Source: Theobroma cacao (Eukaryota; Streptophyta; Magnoliopsida; Malvales; Malvaceae). Taken from it: DNA of 64,000 nucleotides. A model generated the notes under the pieces. It was not told the origin of the DNA. It did not search any database and saw only the letters and a list, made by a program, of their open reading frames with translations. Made by a program: the position numbers and the translations under genes. Positions 32,537-46,227 of the stretch are shown one piece after another (position 1 is the stretch's first letter; each line of letters begins with the position of its first letter). The stretch spans positions 26,061,361 through 26,125,360 of the forward strand of contig NC_030851.1 in assembly GCF_000208745.1 (NCBI RefSeq). The letters are read 5' to 3'.

Positions 32537-35492
32537 TGTCATGACTCGGTACTCCCCTTGAGCCCGTGACAACAGTCGCGGTGTCCCGATCGACACTCAT
32601 TACCCGAAATGTCAACTTGAACCCCGTAAGGCTTTAATATCAGTTTCTCATTTCCCTTATGAGTAACCATTGCCAAATATCATGTTCTAAAAGATTTTAA
32701 GCTATTTCCAACTGAAATCAATAAAAAATGATTTCTGTCTCACATGGGCATTTTGGTCATTTTTTCTCAAAAGTTTTGAAACCAGCTAAAAATGTAGTAT
32801 GTAAGTATAAAACACATAATTCATAATCAAAAATAAATTTAAATGTCTAAAACTTTCATTTAAAATGAAATTATAATTATTTGAATATAATAAAGATATA
32901 GAATAAAATATTCAATTTTCTCATAAAATAATAGTTTTAGAACACTGCATAAATAATTTTTGTAGCATAAAAGCAAAATAAATTCATTTATACTGTAATA
33001 CAGTAAGCCAAAGTATTTAATTTAATTTACAGTAACAAGTAGACCCCCAAATGACAAAAATGAACGAAGGTTGCAAACCTATAGTTTTTGAGGAAGTAAT
33101 GCCAACTGTAGCCTTTGATGATATCAGCTATCTACAGCCTATACTGAGCCTGAAATGAGTGGAAAGGAGGGTGGTGAGATTATATAATCCCAGTGAGTAA
33201 ACAAATACCATCTAAAATATCTAAAGTCGAGTAAATGGAAACAGATAAAATAGTTTAACATACTGTAATTCATCACTTTTCAGTTTGTTTCAATCAAATA
33301 AAATCAATTCATATAAATCGAGTAATCAACATGGCTTATAACTTGCTTAAAAACTTTGGCTCATACCAAAATCATTATCATACTCAATTATCAAAGATAC
33401 CTTGGCCGAGGGCTATCCTAAACCGAGTTCGCCAAGGCTATTAAAAGTTATGTATGCATAAATCATGTTTTTATTTAGAAAACACAGCTGTTCCTTGGCA
33501 TTGGCAGAGTTCCCCCTCACCTGGTGGTTTAGTGTGAAGTGAACTCTAAAGTTATACCCCGGGAGTTATCCTACTCGCCTCTCCAATTGAGGTAAAATAT
33601 TTCGAGATTTCGTGCCCCTTTAATAGGCTGGTCCACAGAAAACCCGCCCCCTGAAGCAGGTTAAATCCATCATACAACAAAATTTTGACAGCATGACATG
33701 AATAATATAATACTATCCAGCCTGTAAATGTAAAACAAAACAATTCATACAGTTCACCAAAAACACAAACCAGCCAGTCATGCCAACATATTAACATAAG
33801 CCATCAATTCAAATCATAAATTTACAACACATCAAGAGTCTGCAATTACTCTATTTTCAAAATCATCATTCAATTTCAAGACAATTTATAAAATCTTTTC
33901 ATTTAAACACATTTTGTTTATAAACATAAAGGTTTACCATTTAAACCCATTTTCCATAAAATCATAAAATCGGACAAAAACCACTTTAGATAATTAAGAC
34001 GATAGTAAGGTTACTCACAATGTCTAAAGTGTGAATTTTCGAAGTACTCTGACTACTGGTCCTCGGATGCAATTTCCTTGCCTTTATCGGAGGACTCACC
34101 ACCTTGACATAGTACAAAATCGAGAAACTTACTACTTTGGTACTAAATCGAAATTAAACTAATTTAGACTACTAATGCATGATATGGAATGCAAAATGCA
34201 CTAGTAACCATCTAATCCCCGGTATTGGCTTAATTCATCTTATCACCCGATTAATTAGCCAATGCGTTCAATTTAGCTCCAAATTGCTCCATTTCTTTTC
34301 CAATACCTTAATTTACCAAACACAAGTCAATTAACTTAAAATTTGGCAAAACCATCTTCACTTTTCTTCTTAAAATTTTCGGTCAATAATGGTGCATTAA
34401 CATCGTGATTTTTTCTACTTAATTTTCTCACCATTATTCATCATTTTCTAAGCCATTTCTCTTGAAATAATAACAACCGATCACCCCCACACATCAAGGA
34501 AGATTCGGCCAATGAAGATTCATGGGGAAAATGGATTCTTTTCTTGTTGTTTTGCTTCTAGACATGGTAAACTAACTAAAAACACTAACATAACTTGAAA
34601 TCAAATCAATCCAACATCATTCTCTCTCCATACCCATTTGGCTAGCCATGAGTTCACCACGAAAACATGAAATTTAACCATGGAAAATAAGGAGAAATGC
34701 ATGGGAAAGAAAGATCTCAAGCTTAATTGAAAAATTTTACCTTTTTTTTCACTTGTTTCCTTGAATTTTCACATTTTTCCTTTGATTTTTTTCCAGCTAG
34801 GGTTTGTTCTCTTCCTTTTCTTCTTTTGTTCTTCTTTGGCCAGCCATACTAAGAGAAATGGGATGACTTTTGTGTTAATTATAAAGAAAACAATAAAGAA
34901 TTAAAAGCTTGACACTTGTCACCATCCCATTGGTCCATTTTTAAAACTTAAAAAAATTTAAACTTTTTATCTCCACCACATATTTTTTTCACTTATCCAT
35001 AACATAAAAAGTCAATGGGTGAATTCTATGAGCATGATAAGTGTTGGTGGTGTAAAATTACAATTTTGCCACAAGGGTGGCAAAATTACCATTTACCCCT
35101 ATGTTTCAAAAAATACCGGGATTACAATTTTTCACTTCTCAACCTCAAATCATACTCCAATAAGTCAAATGTGATCAAAATCTTTCAAAAAATTTTCCAT
35201 TTTTTCCTCGAGTGGCAAAATTACCATTTTACCCCTAGATAGTGAAATTTTCAGTTTGACTCCAAATTGATTCTCGAACTCCAAATCACCATTTTAAATC
35301 ATTCATAGACTGTAAAATTTTCAATTTCACCCTAAAATCTCTATTTGATCTAGTTTGAGGCTTAAATCAACTTTGTTGTACATCTAGGTACAATACCGAC
35401 TTTTGTAAATTTTTTGGAACTCTCCTAGCATGCAAACATGCTATCCATCACATGTATGTCATGACAGATATTTTATAAGGTCAGGCTTTACA
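32537..35492 (-). mobile_element. Solo LTR X2 (2956 bp), TSD CATTT
   Basis: Plus strand TGTCATGACTCGGTACTC...GGCTTTACA. TSD CATTT lies at 32532-32536 and 35493-35497, a perfect match. Inserted in the internal region of Y1. Near-identical in layout to X1. Confidence 0.9.
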
Positions 35493-36039
35493 CATTTCTT
35501 CTCATGGTTGTTTAGATCATGCTCCTCATTTGTGGTGAATACACAAAGCTAATTTCAATATTCCATTGTCATACAAGAGTCAACCAGTAATTGGCACCAT
35601 CTCCAAACACCACGTGTTTTATAAGTCGATTTTCTTAGTCAAAATTCATATTGTAGTATTCCAACTTTAGGTCATGTCTCATTACCAAATCTTTACTCGT
35701 ATACGAGTACTTGAATTCTCAAATCATGATCTCTTTTCTAAGTAGATCTTTGCAATTCTCGTAGCGTATTTCTATTCCCTCACCAGTAGTAGTATCATTT
35801 AATCAACCCATGTCACCCTCGTTCTCTAAACATTTGTAACACAATTCAACCTTTGCCTACCCTTACCAAGCACTTTACCTTGATAATTACTCAAAATAAA
35901 TTGGAACTTGTGGAGAAACACATTTCAGCATTTATGCCTTTCATCTACGAATGTATCGAGACCACAACTTCATCAGATCTAGATATTGGCAAGGTAATCG
36001 TTGCCTCAAACCAACATTTCTAGGCACCCATATATTTGC

Positions 36040-36064
36040 AACATATATATATATATATATATAT
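36040..36064. repeat. (AT)n microsatellite in Y1 internal region
   Basis: About 11 AT units. Confidence 0.8.
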
Positions 36065-38309
36065 TTGTTTTACTCATGTGACATATCTGTTACAAGTCCC
36101 AACTTAATCATACAGCCATTTGCTCTTTGAGCTTTAATGTTTTCTCATTGTGAAAAATCTCTCGAATTTATCTCACCAGGGTGTTCACAAGGTGGATACA
36201 TGTTCATAATTTACAGTTCAATGTCTAAAGCAATGAACACAGTCTCATCATTAAAGTTTTACCCTTATCTATCAATCATAGCTCCCTTGCACATTTACCT
36301 ATACATTGCTGGGTTACCCACAAGCCACTATGGCCATCTAAATTTTGACCTCTTATAGCAAGTCAAGCTAATATATTCTCTTATGTTTTTCCCTACACTT
36401 CCAAAACACTTAAACACTTCCCTTAATAGGGTTCCATTGAGAACTTAATCAATCAAAGGCTTATCTTCAAAGCCACTCATAACTTTAACAATTTAATATA
36501 TATTCAATAACATTTAGCTCATTAACCCCATTGAACATTATTTTAAGATCTTTCAAGATGTCTTTAGTCTTATTTCGGACCGAACCAAACTAACTTAATA
36601 TAATTGCATTGATTATCCTTGAGCTTTTTATGCTCGTTATAACAACATCTATGTTTCTCCTATCATTCGTCTTAATGACTTTCAGCCTTTCGCAACACAC
36701 TTCTCATACATGTTAGGGCATTCTCAATCTCATACCAAGCTTATAGTCATGTAATCACCAATTAGGCCAAATCCTTCTATGGAATATCTCCTTCCGTATG
36801 ATGAATGCGAATCACAAGATATACAACTTCGGGTGTATGCTTACATATTGGTAACCTCCATATATTTCATGGTCATAAAAACCACACTTTGCAAAACTAG
36901 CTTTCTATCACAAGTTTGCGATCGGAACATTAGTCTCCACATATCTCACTTTGGACATACTTCACTACTAACATCCATATACCTTTACCACAACATTCAA
37001 TGTAAATTGATTAAGAAATGATATCCAAATTTACTCTTAGGTACACATATATCAAATTGTACACCACTAAGTGTTAAGATCTTGACTTTACTCATCAATT
37101 CTTAACCAATTACATCCATAAGATAGACAATTCACTAAACTTTTGTATTTTGCTTTTGCAATCATAAGATCAAAATTTCTTAAGCTTAGGATGCAGAAGC
37201 TTCCTCTTAGAGCATATCCGAAATCCACATGTTTTAAGTCCCTTACCTTTGGAGAAGTCACATTCAAGACTAATCATTTACATCATAGGTTGCATATTGA
37301 ACCAAACATATTTTTAAATTGACCTTTAAAGCAATTTGTATATCGATCTTCTTATAGAACTCCATATGGCACTTAGACTAAATTTATCATTTCCATGTCA
37401 TTTAATTTCAAACTGCTAAATCCACATCTAATCCTTTAATCCTTTGACCTCACGCACAGCATAACAAAGTTCATGCTCCTCCTTAGAGAAGATTTGTTTA
37501 CCAACCTCTCACTTGATGACCACACATCATTTATAATAGTCACTAAATTTCACCCCTAAGCTAATTCATGTACTTATAACTATAAACCGTAATAGTTCAA
37601 TTCAAGCCTTGGAATCTCACAGTTACTTAATTACAATCAAAACCAACCCCATTTAAGCTACTATACACATATTCAACACTAATACGCTTATAAAATATTT
37701 CAAAAGCCCACACCATTTCTATAGGGGCATGTCAAGCTCAATTAACATAGTGCACTTACCTTCGTGCACATAAACGTTGGTTTACACTTTCCTCAATATT
37801 TAAATTTATAAACCTCAAGCAAGTCATAACATTCACTATTCATTCCAGTCAAATACTACTCTTATTACCATTATCGTACGTCCTCCTTATATTGACCTCA
37901 AATACAATCCATAGTCTCTAAATTTTTTAATTAATTTTTTTTATAACCATGGGTTCGAATCATAATTTCACCAAATGAATAAATTATTACGGACCTAACA
38001 GTCCAGCTCCACCTTCCTCCATCCTTAGTCGGAGGAATATATCATTATATTGACCTTTCATTAGGAGCATTTGCTTAAAAGTCTTTCCAATAATGGTTTG
38101 TGTCTCAGGTGGCATCTCAAACTAGAGTAACGATACCATTTATGCCCTTTACATGACGATAGCAAAAGAGTAGGTTACTAGGAATAGGAGTTCATACAAC
38201 TTCCCGTCTATGACTTGTGCTGCAGTCACAAACCATAGATAGGACTCTGCATTAACTCCGACAACTTCGCTGACTGACACGAGAATCCCTAGGACTTGAC
38301 TAAACCTAG

Positions 38310-38322
38310 AGCTCTAGTACCA
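38310..38322 (-). promoter_or_regulatory. Primer-binding site of Y1
   Basis: Minus strand TGGTACTAGAGCT, four bases from the 5' LTR. It differs at two positions from TGGTATCAGAGCT in Y2. Complementary to initiator Met-tRNA 3' end. Confidence 0.8.
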
Positions 38323-39019
38323 ACTTTGTCACAGCCTAAATACTGAGCCATCACCGGCGCATGGGCCCAATGGGTATAGCCCACTAAGCCCAAGCAAGCC
38401 TTTTTATGCAAATCCAATCATCATTCCCAACCATCATTTTTAAAACCACATATTGAATTATGAACTAAAAATATTTCAGTAATATTCTATAGTGACCCAA
38501 AACTCACAATTTTATTATGTCAAAATAATGTCACCCGTTTGCCAACTCATAGTGGCATCGGTGATCAAATATACATAATTGACTTATAATATGGATCCTA
38601 GTGGATTACATTACATATAAGTGTTCACAGGTAATAGACCCTTCATCATCAGCAGAGTGACTGTAGGTGAAGGTATAGCTACTGAAATGCCATAGTACTT
38701 ACCAAGAAGGCGAGTATATATGGACAACTCAATCTAGGTCCCAACTGCCTCCAAATCTGAAAACATGAAGTTTAAAAACGTGAGTATAAAACTCAATGAG
38801 TGAACATAAGAAGGGAACAAGCAATCAATAGGAAGAATTTGGAAGTCATGATGCACTTATTTCAAAAGCAATGCAATTGATTTAGTTTCTTACTAAAATC
38901 CCTCATTTCAAACTTTGATCAATAACCTCATAGTGTTGCAAAAACCCATGATCAATCCATGAAGTTAAATGGGTGAAAAATAGGTCAAAATCAAGGAAGG
39001 TAGCAAGCATGGCAGCAAG

Positions 39020-39332
39020 TTTCTCGCTGCAGTGAGATTCAGGAGGCCAAAATAGAAAGTTTATCGCTGCAGCGAGAAATAGTGTCAGTTTGCATGTGTT
39101 TCAGTTTTTCTATAATATCTCCCATTACAGGAGTCCAATTGACCTGATTTTTAAACCATTAGAAAGCTAAGAGACAGGGATACAACTTTGATGTTACCAC
39201 TTTTCTCATTTCGGACAGGAAGGCGGTCGAAATATTCATTCAAGTGAAAGCACTACATCAGAACCCCGAGAGTTTCTCGCTGTAGCAAGTTGTTGGCTGC
39301 CAAAACAGAATGTTTCTCGCTGTAGCGAGAAG
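39020..39332. repeat. CTGCAG palindrome array in LTR Y1 (5' copy)
   Basis: TTCTCGCTGCAGTGAGA (39020), TTATCGCTGCAGCGAGAA (39061), TTCTCGCTGTAGC (39274) and TTCTCGCTGTAGCGAGAA (39313). Confidence 0.85.
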
Positions 39333-39549
39333 CAAGGCGCCTAAGTGTAAAAAGAACCTCCTTTGCACTAAAAATCCATTTGGTGTTGCAATAAAAATCA
39401 ATTTGCAAGAAAATGGGAAATTCTAAAGATTCATCATGCCAAATTTCACATGCATTACAACCATATGCCATATTCATGAACTTTTGTTTCACAAACATAT
39501 ATATACTTATATACATAAATAAACACCAATACCACCATCATCTCACCCA

Positions 39550-40605
39550 GCTCAAGTACATCCCCCCACATCATGCACATCACCGGAGTCATCGTGTGCA
39601 TCCCCTCACATTGTGCACAGTTAATGCCATCATGTACATCCCCCCACATCGTGCCACACGAGCACTATCATCATCCATCTCCCTCACCACAGTCATCACC
39701 GGCATGTGCATCCCCCCACATCGTGCACATGCACGGTTATTATTATCACACAATATCAACTATCAATGCACAAAATATAAATATATATATATATATTTAT
39801 ATATATATCAACATAATTTAGTACTGCAAGAATCCATAACAGCCACATGTCACAACATAAAGACAATTTATCAAGGGCTTGTTCCCAAGGCACACATTTT
39901 AAAGAAAAGTTGGATAAAATCAATCAATGTTTTGTGCAAATAGTTTCACATTCCCAAAATAGTTTTGAAATGCAAGTTCACTCACCGATCTTGTTGATTC
40001 TTTTCTTGACTCTAACCTCAACTAATGCTCCAAATGGACATGTGAGGCCTTGTTGGAACCTACACACACACAACATCACAANATATATATATATATATAT
40101 ATATATCCATCATCATGCACACCCTCCCATCATCATCAGCTCATATACACTCCCCACTAGCACATGGCTGGGTCATCATCAGCTTATGCGCACTCCTACT
40201 CGTACATAGCTAGGTCATCATCGGCTTATGCACACTCCCACTCGCACATAATCGGGTCATCATTGGCTTATGCGCACTCTTACTCACACATAGCCGGGTC
40301 AATATCATTACACAACATATATATATATACCAACATAATTTAGTGGTACATGAATCCATAACAGCCACATGTCACAACATAGAGACAATTTATCAAGGGC
40401 TTGTTCCCATGCATAATTTAATTAAAAGCCAAGTAAAATCATTTAAATGCTTCATCCCAACACATATGTATTTCCCAAAAACACTTTGATGGAAGTTGAC
40501 TCACCGATATTTGTTGAATCTTTAATTGACTCTAACTTTGATTATTGCTTCAAATGGACATGTGAGGCCTCATTGGAACCTATTATCACACACAACATCA
40601 CAACC
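39550..40605. repeat. Duplicated minisatellite/(AT)n segment with N at 40082
   Basis: First version, 39550-40081: CCCCCCACATCG repeats, (AT)n, TTGTTCCCAAGGCACAC, CACACACAACATCACA. Second version, 40083-40605: (AT)n, GCTTATGCGCACTCC-type repeats (about 40140-40310), TTGTTCCCATGC, CACACAACATCACA. The second version uses a different repeat unit, so it is not a recent copy of the first. The N sits exactly at the join. Confidence 0.75.
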
Positions 40606-41631
40606 AACCCAAATTGGCATTAATATAATTTCAAAAGCTCTTTCCTAAATCAAGTTCTACTAGTTATTCCTATCTAGCTTCCAATTGCCATTAAATGGCT
40701 ATCTATTCTTTCTACGCAAGTAACTCTAGAAATAAATAAACAACCCTCAATAATAAAACAACTCACAACTCCAATTACTAGCCATTATCAACAACCTAAA
40801 ATCAATCCTCATTCATTACTCACCTTGATGGATTTGTAGTTGAATTCCTTTTCAAGAATACTCAAGCTAAAAGTCTCTCTTTCTCTCTTTCTCTCTCTAA
40901 AATTTCCAACTAGTGAGAGAAGGTATTGAACAAAGACTTTTTAAGGGTTTTAAGGTGAGAGAGTGAAAGAGAACAAAAGGTTCCATGAAGATGTGCTCAA
41001 AAGCATGAAAATTGAAGCTAGAAAGAGAAAGTTATGGAAGCTTTATGGGAGGCTCCCATGGAGATGAAGAAACGTGAGATGGGCAAGAAGAAGAAATGGC
41101 TGGAAGCTGCAGGAAATTGTTGGAGCTTTAGATATTTATATCTAAAGTTTATCCATTTCTCACTTAAATTACCAAAATACCCTTAACGTGGTCACTTTGT
41201 CTTCCTCTCATCCTTTGTGCAACCTTTTACTCTTTTGACACTACGAAAGGGTCCATAATAGTCTAGAAATGCTCAAGTTCGCGAAAACATAAAAATTTAG
41301 ACTTAAGATGTAAAATGACCATTTTGCCCCTACCATGGAAATTATCATTATTTTTATCTTCTTCATTTATTTTCCATCATAAACATCATTTATTCATTAC
41401 TTAGGCCTATTTAGACCTTAATAGCATCAAAGAAACCCACTCGTAGGATCTCATCAAGAGATATTATGAAATTACCCTTGGTCTGCATTATCGTTTTTAC
41501 TTCTACTTATATGTCTATGGAGATCGAGATTTCACAGGTTCACTTTTGAATTGCCCTTTTAACTCAGTAATCAACCTCAATTGGTATTCATAAACTTTAT
41601 TAGGCACCGTATCAAAATACGAGGTACTACA

Positions 41632-42304
41632 TTTAGAGAGTGGAGAGTCTGGTTTTCACCTTAATTTTTCTAACTAATTTGTAATTCTAATTTTAGTGAA
41701 ATACTTTAAGTCTTCTTATGGAGACCATTCAAGTAATATGATAACTTTGCAACACCAAATAATTATTATCTTTAATTTACCAAGATAAAAGGGTAAAGCA
41801 TAAAATTACCCAAATAAGATGACCATCATGAGTATCCCATTATCAAGTTCATACTGGTTAATGGATTGTGCAACTGTTGAGTACACTTAAATTTTAGGAG
41901 TTCTATACTAGGAACTAGCATAATGACATAAATCCTTTAAAAATATAGTGTCTCTTATGCCTCATACTCATTTAATTACATCAAATTGAGTATCTTAAAT
42001 CCCTCAATGAGCATACTTCAACATCTTTTCATATTGTAGTATATATTCATAGTTATGTCATAACTCTAAAAACTGACATAATGGGTTGTCCTTGAATATA
42101 GTGCAAACATCGAATAGTCTTCCTTTCATTGTCATGCCACTTATTTTAGAAAAGATCACTTTTCCAATATTATCCTGTATAACCAAATCATCCATGATTT
42201 AGATAACATACCAAACCAACAAACATTTTTTACCTTATTACATAGTCAAAAGTCACAAAGGGCATAGTGCAGGTTTTATTAACGTCTTTACAACTCACAC
42301 AACT
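41632..42304. other. Unassigned AT-rich sequence right of Y1
   Basis: Continuation of the pre-insertion sequence seen at 27811-28197. No domains seen; possibly degraded LTR or non-coding retroelement DNA. Confidence 0.35.
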
Positions 42305-44476
42305 ATAATATCCCGTACTTTGATAAGGTGGCTAATAAAGCTTATCAGATGCCAATTGAGGTTAATTAGAGTGTTTAAAAGTGATGAAAGGCGAAAAGAA
42401 TAGTTTGGAGAAAATATTCTACACTTGAAGAAATAATAATATTTATCGAGGAAGAATTAGCGCGATAAAAAGTGATTCGAAAGTGAATCGGGGCATAATA
42501 AGACATTTTGGGTGCTAAGGAGACAAGTGGAAAATTTTGGAATAAAATAATATTTTATTAATAAAATATTATTAAAATATTAATATTTTATTCAATATCA
42601 AAATTTTCCATGAAGGAGTATATGGTCAATCTAAGTGGGGGAGAGGAAAAATGAGGAAATTTCAGAGAAAAATGACGTTAATGGGGCCCGCGTGTCATTA
42701 AATAAAGCTAGCGCGGGTAAGTAAATATTTTAAATATTATGGGGACACTGCGTTGGAGTACAAACTTTATATTTCGGTTCTACATGTGTAAAAGAAGATA
42801 ATAAAAGGAAATTGGAATTTAAAAGATTGTGAGAGGATACAATTAAAAAGGGTGAAAACCTTGAAGGGTAAAATGATAATTTTTCCATTAGTTTGGTCAA
42901 AGCTTCCAAAAGAAGCTTTGACTCTTTTCTTCCTTATCTATGACTGGTTCTTTTCTTCTCCAGCAGATATTTTCTTCTTCTTCTTCATGCTCCCATGCTA
43001 TTTTCACCTTACCACCTTGCATTTGAAAAGAAAAATAGAGAGAATCGGCTAAAAAAAGAAAGGAGAGAGAAGTGGGAGACTTGGGTAGTAAGTGATTCAA
43101 GAGTAATTGAAGAAATATCAAGTGGGTTTCAAGATTCAAGAAACATAAGGTAAGGATTTTTGTGTTTTAAGCTCCCTATTGGTTAAATCTTTGGAGAAAT
43201 AATGTGTGAATCATTTTATGGCAGCTATGGTGTTCATGGGTGTGAGGAAATTATGAATTTTGTTGGGTGAAATCCAAGCTAAAACCAAGTGGTGAGCTTA
43301 ATGCATCAATTTGAAGCCTATGATTGGTTTAATATTGTGAGAATGATTGTGTGCAATATGTAGTGTTATTGTGATGTCATGGGTATGGTTGGAAGGCAAT
43401 TATATTAATTGGAAGTTTGGATATGTGTGGATATGTGTTGTTAGGAAAGGCTTACAAGGTTATGGGCGTTGGTGTGCATGAATGAATATTGATGTTATGC
43501 TTGGTGGCAACATGTAAATGAGAATGGTAGTACATGTAGACTTAGAAAATGTTTGATGGAAGTAAATTTATAATTGTTGCCATATGCTAGGTTATTGGTG
43601 TGGAAATGATGGTTGAACTTGATAAATGTCCTTAGAAAAGATTAATATATGTGCTAGAGTCATAAATGAGTTGCCGATAATTATAATTTAAAGAATTACG
43701 CAAGCAAAGGTTAAAGGCAACTTTGGTAAAAATGTGTCAAGATGTAAGTTAGTTGAATAAGGATTCACGATTGAATGAAAAAGAGAAGTAGAAATGATGT
43801 ACACTAAAGATATTGAATTTGGACTGTTGCTAGGAAGTACAAAAGTAAAGACTGTGTATTGTGGTGGTGTGCCGGAGGAAATAACGAACGACCGACAAGT
43901 AGAAATAGCTAGATATGCCTCAGAACTAATAACGACATAGTATCTCGCAATCGGAAGGTCAGTGAACTTGCATTAAAATGTTTTGGGATAAATGCATACG
44001 TGTTTAATTGAATCACCTGAAATGTTTTATCGAACTTTTCTTTAAAGCGTGCATGGGAACAAGCCCTTGATGAAATGTTTTTATGTGGTAAATATTTGAT
44101 ATAATGAAACCATGTGTTCCTAAATTATAGGGATATGTGTGTCATGCTTTGAGTGATAATGCTATATAATAGCTATAACCGTGCATGTGCAGTGTGGGAG
44201 TGCACGTGACGATGTCGGTGGTGTGCCGTGTGGGAGTGCACATGCCGATAATGATGTGGGCGGGAGTACGTGTGATGATATTGAAATGTGCGTGTAGAGA
44301 GTGCATATGATGATATTGAAATGTGCATGTAAAGAGTGCACATGAGCTGAGTAAGGTGGCTGTAGTGTACATGTATATATATATATGCTATAGACAAGTT
44401 ATGAAAATAAAAAATGTGATTGTACTATATGCTATAGAATGCCTTTCCGCTGCAGCGAGATTCGCTCTGCTATGCT
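42305..44476 (+). mobile_element. LTR fragment Z, chimeric between Y and N families
   Basis: Starts TATAATATCCCGTACTTTGA, like the first about 90 bp of Y LTRs (CCGTATTTTGATACGGTGGCTAATAAAG). It continues with N-like DNA: the AT module at 42538-42597 and the GTGCCGGAGG...CGACCGACAAGTAG segment near 43870. It then returns to Y-like GTGCACATGA repeats, (AT)n and a CTGCAG palindrome (44446). Cut at 44476 by the start of Y2. The second end and TSD are missing. Confidence 0.65.
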
Positions 44477-45826
44477 TGTATAGTACCCCGTATTTTGATA
44501 CGGTGGCTAATAAAGTTTACAGATAGCAATTGAGGTTAATTACCGAGTTAAAAAGGGTAATTTAGAAGTGAACTTGTGAAATCTTGATCTCCATAGACAC
44601 ATAACTAGAAGTAGACGCGATAATGTGGACTATGGGTAATTTCATCATTTCTCTTGGTGATCTCCTACGAATGGGTTTTTTTGATGCTATTAAGGTTTAA
44701 ATAGGCCTAAGGAATGAATAAATGATGTTTATGATGGTAAATAAATGAGGAAGATAAAAATAATGATAATTTCTATGGTAAGGGCAAAATGGTCATTTTT
44801 CATCTCGAGTCTAAATTTTTAAGTTTCATGAACCCGAGTACCTTTAGACTATTATGGACTTTGTTTCGGTGTCAAAATAGCAAAAAGGTTACACAAAGGA
44901 TGAGAGGAAGACAAAACCACCATGTTAAGGGCATTTTGGTAACTTCGGTGGAAATTTGGATTAACTTGAAGAATAATAATCTGAGCTCCAACAACTTCGC
45001 CTTCTTCTTCTTCCTCCCCTTTCATGTTCCTTTTATCCTCCATGGAAGCTTGCTTTGCAATTTTCGTAACTCTTTCTCTCTAACTCCAATTTTTATGCTT
45101 TAGTGCACTTTTTCATAGAACTTTTATGCTCTTTCACTCTCTCACTTTAAAACCCTTGAAAAGTCTTACTTCTATACTTCCTCTCACTAGTTGGAAGTTT
45201 AGAGAAAGAAAAAGGGATTTTCCATGATTGCTTGAGTATTCTTGAGAAGGAATTCAACTACAAATCCACCAAGGTAGTAATGAATGATGATTGATTTTAG
45301 GTTGTTGATAATGGCTAGTAATTAGAGTTGTGAGTTGTTTTATTGTTGAGGTTTGTTTATTTATTTCTAGTGATACTAGAGTAGAGAGAATAGATAGCTA
45401 ATCAAAAGGTAATTGGAAGCTAATTAGGAATAACAAGTAGAGCTTGATTTAAGAAATAGCTTTTAGAAATTTACTTATGCCAATTTGGGTTGGTTGTGAT
45501 GTTGTGTGTGTATAGGTTCCAACAAGGCCTCACCTGCCCATTTGAACCATTAGTGGAGGTTAAAGTTGATTAGAGGTTCAACAATACCGTTGAGTGAACT
45601 TGCATTTCAAAACTGTTTTGGGAATGTGAAACTATTTGCACAAAACATTGATTTATTTTATCCAACTTTTTCTAAAAACGTGTGCCTTGGGAACAAGCCC
45701 TTGATAAATTGTCTCTATGTTGTAACATGTGGCTGTTATGGATTCATGCACTACTACATTATGTTGATATATATATATATATATGTTGTGCATTGATAAT
45801 TGATATTGTCTGATAATTATAATCGT

Positions 45827-46010
45827 GTGTGTGCATGATGTTGGGGGATGCACATATCGGTGATGACTGTGGTGAGGGAGATGGATGAAGATAGTGCCCA
45901 TGTGCACGATGTGGGGGGATGTACACGATGGCACTGACTGTGCACGGTGTGGGGGGGATGCACATGATGACTCCGGCTATGTGCACGATATGGGGGGATG
46001 TACATGAGCT
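45827..46010. repeat. GTGCACGATGTGGGGGGATG minisatellite in LTR Y2
   Basis: Four copies of the inverted equivalent of the Y1 minisatellite unit. Confidence 0.8.
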
Positions 46011-46227
46011 AGGTGAGATGATTGTGGTATTGGTGTTTATTTATGTATATAAGTATATAAATGTTTGTGAAATAAAAGTTCATGAATATGGCATATGGTT
46101 GAAATGCATGTGAAATTTGGCATGATGAATCTTGAGAATTTCCCATTTTCTTGCAAATTGATTTTTATTGCAACACCAAATGGATTTTTAGTGCAAAGGA
46201 GGTCCTTTTTACACTTAGGTGCCTTGC

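Larger units (their letters stand above)
30921..38309 (-). other. Non-coding internal region of Y1 (carries solo LTR X2)
   Basis: About 4.4 kb of element DNA on both sides of X2, without gag, protease, RT, RNase H or integrase motifs. It is matched in reverse by the internal region of Y2 (47276-49305 and 56359-58488), so it is a real family sequence and not random decay. Short ORFs (31964-32161, 36137-36358, 36779-37021) show no domain. Confidence 0.75.
28198..41631 (-). mobile_element. Element Y1: pol-less large retrotransposon derivative, TSD TTTAG
   Basis: Complete LTR element on the minus strand: 5' LTR at right (38327-41631), PBS at 38310-38322, internal region, polypurine tract at 30908-30920, 3' LTR at left (28198-30907). 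Plus-strand termini are TGTCACAGCC and GGTACTACA. TSD TTTAG lies at 28193-28197 and 41632-41636, a perfect match. The internal region (about 4.5 kb without X2) has no gag or pol beyond a possible gag start (MPPET...) about 200 bp after the PBS, so the element would need enzymes from another. This fits the LARD class, with gypsy-like LTRs. Confidence 0.9.
38327..41631 (-). repeat. 5' LTR of Y1 (3305 bp, enlarged by internal duplication)
   Basis: Same termini as the 3' LTR but about 600 bp longer. The region 39550-40080 is followed, after an N at 40082, by a diverged second version (40083-40605) of the microsatellite/minisatellite segment. Palindromes are at 39020-39332. Confidence 0.9.

Noticed and set aside
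44142..44397. Cys/His/Thr-rich minus-strand ORFs in Z
   Set aside because: Products of the GTGCACATGA repeat in a chimeric LTR; no zinc-finger spacing.
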